Source: JBFLVQ01 sp040758525 (GTDB taxonomy: Bacteria; Acidobacteriota; Blastocatellia; Chloracidobacteriales; JADJPF01). From it: a DNA stretch of 21,449 nucleotides. A program made the position numbers and the translations under genes. Under the pieces are notes generated by a model. It worked only from the letters and a program-made list of their open reading frames with translations. It did no database searches and was not told the DNA's origin. The stretch covers positions 1 through 21,449 of the forward strand of contig JBFLVQ010000080.1 in the NCBI GenBank assembly GCA_040758525.1, given 5' to 3'. Positions 1 to 5,898 of the stretch are shown here, one piece after another. Position 1 is the stretch's first letter. Every line of letters starts with the position of its first letter.

Positions 1-23
1 ATTCGGTTATATATTTCCTGACT

Positions 24-89
24 GCTGCCCATTTTAGTGCTCCTTCCTAAAATATTGCTTATTTTGGTTTTGCACTATTTTAGGGCAGC
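24..89. repeat. Interrupted inverted repeat upstream of the DUF3052 gene
   Basis: The arms GCTGCCC (24-30) plus AGTGC (36-40) are answered by GCACT (72-76) plus GGGCAGC (83-89). A second, overlapping dyad pairs CCTAAAATA (46-54) with TATTTTAGG (76-84). The two pairings compete for the same right arm. It could be the terminator of a gene left of the window, an operator, or a remnant of a mobile-element end. Nothing here decides between these. Confidence 0.35.
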
Positions 90-128
90 TTTCATTTATC
101 TTTCAAAGTTCTGTAAGGTAATCAGACT

Positions 129-134
129 TATAAT
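129..134 (+). promoter_or_regulatory. Possible -10 element (TATAAT) for the DUF3052 gene
   Basis: A perfect TATAAT hexamer lies 64 bases before the start codon at 199. No good -35 box lies at 16-18 bases upstream. The leader after it contains a tandem 8-base near-repeat (AGCTAAGT/AGCTAAGA, 171-186). The second unit runs directly into the Shine-Dalgarno AAGGAG (186-191). Confidence 0.35.
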
Positions 135-198
135 ATATCTAATGCTCGACTGATTGCAGCATACTTAAATAGCTAAGTAGCTAAGAAGGAGCCAAACC

Positions 199-606
199 AT
201 GGTAGGTTATTCTGGAACACCACTCGTGAAGAAACTGGGAATTAAAGATGGTAGCAAAATTTTTCTATTAGATGCTCCCAGCGATTACCTGGAACTTGTC
301 GCGCCTCTCCCAGCAAAAACTCAGTTGGTGTCACAACTGACTAGTGATACCGATATGGTCCATATCTTCTCTACCAGCAAAGTTCAGCTCTCTAAACAGC
401 TAAGTGTACTCCAGTCAAAGTTAAAACAAGATGGTGTGATCTGGGTTTCCTGGCCGAAAAAATCTGCTAAAGTTGCTACTGACATTACTGAAAATACCAT
501 AAGGGAGGTTGCTCTCCCGCTCGGCTTTGTTGATATCAAAGTTTGCGCAGTTAGTGCGATATGGTCAGGGTTAAAGCTGGTTATAAGAAAAGAGAACCGT
601 AGATAG
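199..606 (+). CDS. DUF3052 family protein
   Basis: This is a 135-residue soluble protein whose whole length fits the DUF3052 family. That family is widespread in bacteria and has no assigned biochemical role as far as I know. Recognisable parts are the N-terminal GYSGTPLVKKLGI (residues 3-15), the central DGVIWVSWPKKS (78-89) followed by ATDITENTIREVA, and the C-terminal LGFVDIKVCAVSAIWSGLKL (108-127). No signal peptide or membrane segment is visible. The ATG at 199 is chosen because AAGGAG (186-191) lies seven bases before it. The gene appears monocistronic: its 3' neighbour is on the other strand after 66 bases. The family call is from remembered motifs and I assign no function. Confidence 0.85.
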   Translation: MVGYSGTPLVKKLGIKDGSKIFLLDAPSDYLELVAPLPAKTQLVSQLTSDTDMVHIFSTSKVQLSKQLSVLQSKLKQDGVIWVSWPKKSAKVATDITENTIREVALPLGFVDIKVCAVSAIWSGLKLVIRKENRR

Positions 607-672
607 CCAGCCTAATCACTAGCTGCAACTAATGGTATGCTTAGCAAACCACTCAGACTAGTCATTTCTCCT

Positions 673-945
673 CTAACTATGCTCTTTCAAACTTTCTGGA
701 TATGGAACATTGTGTGCTTTCGTTAGATCCCATATAGCGTTGACTTGTGCTTGAGTAACACGGCTGGCTGACACCCCCCACCCTCTATCCTTGATAAAGA
801 TCATCCAGTGATTATTACTCAGTTTTATCCACCCTCTTATTTCAGCTTCTCGCTCTGTCATACTCACTATTTTCTCTATCGCTTGGGAATGCTCGTAGCA
901 TTCCACTTCGTAGAACCTACCTGCTGGAGAAAGCCATCCATTCAT
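673..945 (-). CDS. Small conserved-looking protein of unknown function
   Basis: This is a 90-residue protein I do not recognise by name. It begins with Gly-Trp-Leu-Ser-Pro and a Phe-Tyr-Glu-Val-Glu-Cys stretch. A central part is rich in tryptophan (GWIKLSNNHWMIFI, residues 38-51), and the C-terminal helix begins TQAQVNAIWDL. The spacing of Trp, Gly and charged residues looks like a real small globular domain rather than chance coding. It has no signal peptide and no membrane segment. The ATG at 945 lacks a clear Shine-Dalgarno sequence. The gene runs in the same direction as the exported protein upstream (1035-1484) with 89 bases between them, so it could be cotranscribed. No function can be assigned. 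Confidence 0.6.
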   Translation of the reverse strand: MNGWLSPAGRFYEVECYEHSQAIEKIVSMTEREAEIRGWIKLSNNHWMIFIKDRGWGVSASRVTQAQVNAIWDLTKAHNVPYPESLKEHS

Positions 946-1034
946 AGATCAACTCAATTATTCTGTATGTAACAGATCTAATCCACACTCCTAACTTTCA
1001 TGCTACAAACGGCTAATCACAATATGGCAAGCCA

Positions 1035-1484
1035 CTACCTCTTTTCATTATCTAGGTTGGAGTTTTCCCAGAAATTACCATCCTCATATTCAATACGTAG
1101 CAGTTCAACACTACACCTTGGATATGATGGCAGGTTTTTAAGTGGGTGCCTGAACTCTTGTACCACAATAGAGTCTTTTTCTGGTTTGACTTTCTGTTTG
1201 TTATGAAACTGCTTGGATAATACTTCCTCTAAGGAATCAGCCACTTTGAATTGCCAATCAATCTTAGCAATAGTTCTGCTAGAAAGATTCTTGATGCGAA
1301 ATTCAACTCGCCAGTACTCGCTAGGTCTGCCACTGCTACCCACAGTGACTGTCTTTATACCTACTAGACCATTCAAGTCTGGCACATTAGCAAGCTTTAT
1401 CTGATCTACTTGAGTAGTATTATTTTGAGCGTAAACTGTGCAAACCCAGAGTAACGTAAGCAATAAAAGAACCTGCTTTTTCAT
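1035..1484 (-). CDS. Exported protein of unknown function
   Basis: This 149-residue protein starts with a clear Sec signal peptide: Lys-Lys at positions 2-3, a leucine-rich core (5-14) and an AQ junction after VY, giving likely cleavage near residue 19. The mature part of about 130 residues looks like an all-beta domain, with a segment reading EYWRVEFRIKNLSSRTI (56-72) typical of immunoglobulin-like or FxLYD-like secreted folds. It has a single mature cysteine (C124) and no lipobox, so it is probably periplasmic or secreted rather than a lipoprotein. The ATG at 1484 is preceded by TGGAGG (1489-1494 on the complement) at four bases. I do not recognise a named family. The opposite-strand frames inside it are shadows. 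Confidence 0.7.
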   Translation of the reverse strand: MKKQVLLLLTLLWVCTVYAQNNTTQVDQIKLANVPDLNGLVGIKTVTVGSSGRPSEYWRVEFRIKNLSSRTIAKIDWQFKVADSLEEVLSKQFHNKQKVKPEKDSIVVQEFRHPLKNLPSYPRCSVELLRIEYEDGNFWENSNLDNEKR

Positions 1485-1665
1485 ATTGCCTCCAGATAGT
1501 TTCGCGTCTGAAAGTTACCGCAACCCTTAGATTGTGACTGTTTAGTCTGAAAGTATTGCACTGTGATGTAACACTTCCATTAAAGGCATGTAAAAAGTCT
1601 GTAACCAGAAAAAGAAAAATCCGGCAACCTACCGATTCGTTTGGCTGATACAGAGGCTCTTGCTA

Positions 1666-1693
1666 TTGTTAGCAAAACCACCTAATCTATAAA
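1666..1693 (+). promoter_or_regulatory. Candidate sigma70-type promoter for the CoA-transferase
   Basis: TTGTTA (1666-1671) and TATAAA (1688-1693) are separated by 16 bases. The match to consensus is moderate in the first hexamer and good in the second. Transcription would start near 1700, leaving a leader of about 80 bases before the ATG at 1783. Confidence 0.4.
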
Positions 1694-1694
1694 C

Positions 1695-1710
1695 TTAATG
1701 GCCCCATTAA
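1695..1710. promoter_or_regulatory. Perfect dyad at the predicted transcription start (possible operator)
   Basis: TTAATGG-CC-CCATTAA is a perfect 7-base inverted repeat with a 2-base centre. It begins one base after the candidate -10 box, so a repressor bound here would cover the start site. The two-base loop is too tight for a good RNA hairpin, which favours a DNA-binding site. The regulator is unknown. Confidence 0.4.
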
Positions 1711-1782
1711 TAGTAATAATGCTAAATATCTTGTGATAGTGTTATAGGTGTAAGGATTAAGTAGAATTAGGAAGATCACATC

Positions 1783-3060
1783 ATGAAACTGGTAAATACG
1801 CAAGAAGCCGTCTCAATAATAGATTCTGGCCATAGAGTTTTTATACATAGTGCAGTGGCAGCACCACAACATTTGATTAAAGCCATGACGGCAAGGGCCT
1901 CAGAGCTACGTAATGTTGAGATAGTGCATTTACACACGGAAGGTGCGGCACCTTATGCAGCGCCAGAATATTCTCGAAGCTTTCATACCAATGCTCTTTT
2001 TGTCGGCACAAATATTCGGCCATTGGTAGCGAGCGGAGAAGCAGATTATATACCTGTATTCTTAAGTGAGGTACCGGCGCTATTTCGTAAAAAGATCCTG
2101 CCACTGAATGTTGCTTTAATCCAGGTTTCTCCACCAGATAAGCATGGATTCTGTTCTTTAGGAGTATCAGTGGATGCAACTAGAGCAGCCGTTCAGATCG
2201 CAGATTATGTCATTGCCCAGATAAATTCACAAATGCCACGCACACACGGAGATGGTTTGATACATATAACCAAGATCCATTCTGCTGTACAAGTCAATGA
2301 ACCATTGCCAGAACATCCTCCCCATCAGCTTTCTGATGCAGAAATGGCCATTGGTAGAAATTGTGCAGAATTGATAGATGATGGAGCAACCTTACAGACA
2401 GGCATTGGAGCTATTCCCGATGCCGTCTTAGCTATGCTTGAGAATCATAAAGATCTAGGAATACATACTGAGATGTTTTCTGATGGCTTGATCCCTCTGA
2501 TTAATAGAGGCATCATCAATGGCGAGAAGAAGAAGATTCATCCTGGAAAGATCGTTAGCACTTTTGTCATGGGATCGAAACAATTATATGATTTTATCGA
2601 TGATAATCCTCTGATTGTGCTGCTCGATGCAGCCTATGTCAACGATACTGCAGTAATCAGACGTAATCCTAAAGTAACAGCAATAAACAGCGCCATTGAA
2701 GTAGATATAACAGGACAAGTGTGTGCCGATTCGATCGGCGAGTATCAATATTCAGGGGTAGGCGGACAGATGGATTTCATCCGCGGAGCTTCCTTATCAG
2801 ATGGTGGCAAACCAATTATCGCACTACCTTCAACAACCAATAAAGGCGCTTCACGTATTGTCTCGCATTTGAAGAAGGGGGCTGGTGTTGTTACTACCCG
2901 AGCCCATGTCCATTATGTAGTAACAGAATATGGTATCGCCAATCTTTATGGCAAAAACTTGCGCCAGCGTGCCAGGGCACTGATCAATATCGCCCATCCT
3001 GATCACCAAGATAGTTTAGAAAGAGAGGCTTTTGAGCGTTTCAAGATCTTGAGCGATTAA
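1783..3060 (+). CDS. Acetyl-CoA hydrolase / 4-hydroxybutyrate CoA-transferase family protein
   Basis: This 425-residue cytosolic enzyme is of the acetyl-CoA hydrolase/transferase family. Members move CoA between acetyl-CoA and another carboxylate (4-hydroxybutyrate, butyrate, propionate, succinate) through a glutamyl-CoA intermediate. Family marks are GIGAIPDAVLAML (207-219), LGIHTEMFSDGLIPLI (225-240), GVGGQMDFIRGA (325-336) and VTEYGIANLYG (380-390). Glu230, in HTEM, is the residue I take as the catalytic glutamate by comparison with 4-hydroxybutyrate CoA-transferase. Length is normal for the family. The start is supported by AGGAAGA (1769-1775) seven bases before the ATG. The gene ends in a TTAA shared with the convergent gene. 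The acceptor acid cannot be read from sequence, and hydrolase activity is possible. Confidence 0.88.
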   Translation: MKLVNTQEAVSIIDSGHRVFIHSAVAAPQHLIKAMTARASELRNVEIVHLHTEGAAPYAAPEYSRSFHTNALFVGTNIRPLVASGEADYIPVFLSEVPALFRKKILPLNVALIQVSPPDKHGFCSLGVSVDATRAAVQIADYVIAQINSQMPRTHGDGLIHITKIHSAVQVNEPLPEHPPHQLSDAEMAIGRNCAELIDDGATLQTGIGAIPDAVLAMLENHKDLGIHTEMFSDGLIPLINRGIINGEKKKIHPGKIVSTFVMGSKQLYDFIDDNPLIVLLDAAYVNDTAVIRRNPKVTAINSAIEVDITGQVCADSIGEYQYSGVGGQMDFIRGASLSDGGKPIIALPSTTNKGASRIVSHLKKGAGVVTTRAHVHYVVTEYGIANLYGKNLRQRARALINIAHPDHQDSLEREAFERFKILSD

Positions 3061-4784
3061 TCTGCCATTATCATACCAGCCTCAGCCATCTCTGCATCCG
3101 GTATTCTTGCAACCAAGACTGGGCAGTGTGCACAATCAAGCACTTTACGAGATACACTACCCATAAGAAATCGTAGGATACTTGTCTTACCATGTGAACC
3201 CATAACGATCAGGTCTGCGCCAAAATCATCAGCATATTTAAGAATCTGCTCTGCTGGGTCGCCTTCTAGCATCAATTGCCTTTGTGAAGTCAATCCATAG
3301 CGGGCAAGTTCGCTGTTAACCGAATCGAAGATCTGTTCCGCTACCAAGCGCTCTTCAAATTCTAGTCGCTTCCTTGTCTCAGATCCAATCCAACTCTGGT
3401 CTGAAATCGGAAATGGCGGCTTCCATACATACAAGAGTGTTATCTCTGTATCCTGTGTGAGCAGATGTAACTGTTGTGCCGCCTTGAGAGAGTAAGGCGA
3501 GCCATCAACAGGCAATAATACATGACAAGGAAATTTCAATGGACTCATTCTCTCAATCTCTTTTCCATCCAGCGCAGCAACGGCAGATAACACATGTCCA
3601 GCTAGTAATCCTAACAACGAGTTTCCCCCTGCAGTAATATAGCTTATTTGCTCAACAGGTAGACTAAACTTACGTATCACACGTGTCAGACTATCACCAC
3701 AAATGACTGTTCTATGGTGAGAAGTTTCGGCATTTTCGATGAGGAAACTCGCTATTGTGCGCGTAGCTGTACTAAACTGCTCGATTTCACAAACTCCCAG
3801 TGGACCATTCCAAATCACTGTGCCAGCACTCTCGATCAGCTCTTCGAGCTGGTTAATAGTCCAAGCACCAACATCTAATGGTAGATCAGATGATAATATT
3901 TCCGTGCTAAGCACACGTCTAGCCACTGGTATTGATGAACGTCGCAAACCATAATACTCCTCTGCATTCACGACAATAAAATCTTGCGGTAAGATTATCT
4001 CTACCTGCTTTTCAGCTTGGCGTAGAAATTTTTCAATCAATGGAAGGAGCTCCTTGTCTATTGGTGCAGCACCTACCTTTTCTCCTTTTACCTTGAGGAA
4101 TGGAAATGCTAATGCTCCTCCAATAAATAGTCGATCCAATTTAGGCAAAAGTTTTTCTAACAAATAGAGTTTCTCCTCAACCCTTGCACCCGCAATAATG
4201 GCGGTAAGAGGGGGCTTGGCCCGTTCTAGTATGGTCTCGCACATCAATATTTCATGTTCCATTGCTAAGCCAGCCACAGCAGGGCGCAAATATCGAACGA
4301 TACCAATTGTGGAAGCTAATGCCCTATCAGCCAGTGCGAATGCATCATTGCAGTAGATATCTGCCAACTGTGCTAATTCTCTAGCAAACTCTGCATCATT
4401 GCTAATTTCACCAGAATGGTAGAAGAGATTCTCAAGCATTACTACATCACCATTCTGCATATTGGCGATAGTGCTCAATATTTCAACACCTACAACAGCA
4501 TCAAGTTTGCGTACCGGTTTGTTAAGTAGTTGTGAAAGTCGTACGGCAATTGGGCCGAGTCTTAGTGCCTCACTAGGTCTATCCGTCGAAGTACCAATAT
4601 GTGTGCCAATAATCACACGTGCACCGGCATCAACTAGATATTTGATAGTTGGCAATGATTTACATAACTTGATATCATCAATAAAAATTTGTTTAGCTTC
4701 TGATAATCCTTCTAGATCGATCCGTAGAAAAACCCTTTTGCCACATAATGAGATTGGTAATTTATTGATAACTGCTTTATCCAT
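3057..4784 (-). CDS. Phosphoglycerate-kinase-like domain fused to a universal stress protein domain
   Basis: This 575-residue two-domain protein begins with a phosphoglycerate kinase fold (about 1-410). Kept landmarks are LPTIKYL (44-50), LENL (117-120), NDAF (146-149), WNGPLGVCE (325-333) and AGGNSLLGLLAG (385-396). Residues known to bind 3-phosphoglycerate in true PGK are mostly changed: Asn to Glu25, the RI arginine to Lys39, the HLGR arginine to Thr65, the ENLR arginine to Phe121, and the last histidine of AHRAH to Leu156. His62, Asp23 and Arg154 remain. The nucleotide side is altered too (AG-ARVEEK for GG-AKVSDK, CGDS for GGDT). A UspA-type domain (about 418-562) follows, with the ATP-binding pattern G529-x2-G532-x9-G542-S543. 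AGGAGGA (4788-4794 on the complement) marks the start. It lies 77 bases after the BON gene on the same strand, a likely operon. I infer an ATP-binding sensor or a repurposed kinase rather than a glycolytic enzyme. Confidence 0.85.
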   Translation of the reverse strand: MDKAVINKLPISLCGKRVFLRIDLEGLSEAKQIFIDDIKLCKSLPTIKYLVDAGARVIIGTHIGTSTDRPSEALRLGPIAVRLSQLLNKPVRKLDAVVGVEILSTIANMQNGDVVMLENLFYHSGEISNDAEFARELAQLADIYCNDAFALADRALASTIGIVRYLRPAVAGLAMEHEILMCETILERAKPPLTAIIAGARVEEKLYLLEKLLPKLDRLFIGGALAFPFLKVKGEKVGAAPIDKELLPLIEKFLRQAEKQVEIILPQDFIVVNAEEYYGLRRSSIPVARRVLSTEILSSDLPLDVGAWTINQLEELIESAGTVIWNGPLGVCEIEQFSTATRTIASFLIENAETSHHRTVICGDSLTRVIRKFSLPVEQISYITAGGNSLLGLLAGHVLSAVAALDGKEIERMSPLKFPCHVLLPVDGSPYSLKAAQQLHLLTQDTEITLLYVWKPPFPISDQSWIGSETRKRLEFEERLVAEQIFDSVNSELARYGLTSQRQLMLEGDPAEQILKYADDFGADLIVMGSHGKTSILRFLMGSVSRKVLDCAHCPVLVARIPDAEMAEAGMIMAD

Positions 4785-4861
4785 ATATCCTCCTACTAGC
4801 TGGCAATTCTTATTCCTGCTGCTAACATTATTACGAGCTAGCTTTCAATTAATGGTGACTG

Positions 4862-5527
4862 TTATGGTACAACTGCGATCTGATTGATCACCTTACTGAC
4901 TCCTGGTGCAGCCCAAGCAGCATATTCTGCTTGTCGCTTTTCTGCTACAGAGGTCACGCTACCGGTTAGCATTACGATCTGATCAGAGATCTCTACATTT
5001 ATACGACTGGCATTGATAATAGCGTTACGACGTAATGCTTCCTCGATTTTGCCTTTGATCTCTTCCGCCGAAGCAATTGGTTTTATCTCAATCTTGTTGG
5101 TTATACCATTCACACCCGGTAGATATTTCACTACATTTTCTGCCATTGTTTTCTGAAAATGGCCTTCTACTGCTCCCTGCAATGTTACAATACCCTGTTT
5201 TACCGTAACCTTTATCTTTTCTGATGGTATCACTAGATTACTCTCAAATGCCTTAACAACACTTTTTGCGATCTCTGAATCTGTACGTGCAAGAATAGGA
5301 TTTACTTGAAGATCATTAGCTACTGCTTTAACTCCATAGACTCTCTGTGTTGCCTTTTCAGCAGCTACCTTCTCTGCATAACTACTAACAAAACCTGTAA
5401 GTGTTACTATTCCATCAGAAGTAGAAACACCAATCTCTGTTGAATTGATAGCCTGCTCATAATCAAGCTGACTGATAACATCATGCCGAAGCCGTTTATC
5501 TGTTATGCTCTGCTCTCTAGGCTTCAT
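4862..5527 (-). CDS. Triple BON-domain protein
   Basis: This 221-residue protein is built of three BON (OsmY/nodulation) domains at roughly 10-78, 83-150 and 153-221. Each shows the family pattern: an amphipathic helix, then a strand carrying an I-V-x-L-x-G motif (IVTLTG 40-45, IVTLQG 113-118, IVMLTG 184-189), then a helix ending in PGV or YGV and a closing strand (NDLQV, NKIEI, NQIAV). BON domains are thought to bind phospholipid or other ligands and are common in osmotic and envelope stress proteins. There is no signal peptide, so unlike OsmY this copy is predicted to be cytoplasmic. The start is supported by AAGGAGA nine bases before the ATG. It heads a probable operon with the PGK-like/USP fusion, which suggests a stress role. 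Confidence 0.88.
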   Translation of the reverse strand: MKPREQSITDKRLRHDVISQLDYEQAINSTEIGVSTSDGIVTLTGFVSSYAEKVAAEKATQRVYGVKAVANDLQVNPILARTDSEIAKSVVKAFESNLVIPSEKIKVTVKQGIVTLQGAVEGHFQKTMAENVVKYLPGVNGITNKIEIKPIASAEEIKGKIEEALRRNAIINASRINVEISDQIVMLTGSVTSVAEKRQAEYAAWAAPGVSKVINQIAVVP

Positions 5528-5610
5528 GGTTATTTATCTCCTTACTGTCTAGTAGAAGTATTCTTGTGAAAGAATTGTTTGGTGTGCACAAGTGCAACCT
5601 TTATGCCACT

Positions 5611-5627
5611 CTAATCCGCGCTAATCC
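5611..5627. repeat. Helical-phase direct repeat CTAATCC
   Basis: CTAATCC occurs at 5611-5617 and 5621-5627. The ten-base spacing is one turn of the helix, so both copies would face the same side of the DNA, as tandem operator half-sites do. They lie 84-100 bases before the BON gene start, within its expected promoter. Confidence 0.35.
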
Positions 5628-5683
5628 AATCAATATTTACAATAAATGATAGCTATTTTTCGGTATTGCTATTGTTAATTGGG

Positions 5684-5712
5684 GAATTTTTCGATTATGG
5701 TGGGAAAAATTC
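5684..5712. repeat. Inverted repeat GAATTTTTC / GAAAAATTC
   Basis: A perfect 9-base inverted repeat with an 11-base spacer. A third copy, GAATTTTTC, stands at 5755-5763 in the same orientation as the left arm. The position, about 190 bases before the synthase start, suits an operator or an RNA hairpin in the leader. Confidence 0.45.
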
Positions 5713-5898
5713 TTCAGGAACTTATCTAAGCCTGCCCTTTCTCTTAAATTCTCTGAATTTTTCAACAGGCATACTCATTGCATAAAGCGAGGCTGCGTTT
5801 ACAAGAAAATATTCCGCTTTCTCCTGCTTTCAAAACCTCTTTTCTGTAGCGCAGACCTTTTTATCAAGGGCGGCTATTTTAAAAGGAAAGGATCGATC

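Larger units (their letters stand above)
1485..1782. other. Divergent intergenic region with candidate control sites
   Basis: This 298-base gap separates the exported-protein gene (-) from the CoA-transferase gene (+). It holds a candidate promoter for the CoA-transferase (1666-1693), a perfect 7+7 dyad just after it (1695-1710), and two copies of GTCTGAAAGT (1506-1515 and 1545-1554) nearer the exported-protein gene. No open frame in it looks coding. Confidence 0.6.
5528..5898. other. Divergent intergenic region between the BON operon and the synthase
   Basis: This 371-base AT-rich gap has no convincing coding frame. It holds several candidate protein-binding sites: the dyad TGCAC-AA-GTGCA (5585-5596), two CTAATCC copies exactly ten bases apart (5611-5617, 5621-5627), and three copies of GAATTTTTC, two direct and one inverted (5684-5692, 5704-5712 inverted, 5755-5763). 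It ends with the synthase Shine-Dalgarno AAAGGA (5887-5892). I found no promoter on either strand good enough to name. Confidence 0.6.

Noticed and set aside
1000..1404. Plus-strand open frames opposite the exported protein gene
   Set aside because: The minus strand has a signal peptide, a Shine-Dalgarno sequence and a protein-like sequence. The plus-strand frames have none of these.
5856..5886. Hairpin CCTTTT/AAAAGG that might hide the synthase ribosome binding site
   Set aside because: It is only six weak base pairs and does not cover the core AAAGGA at 5887-5892.
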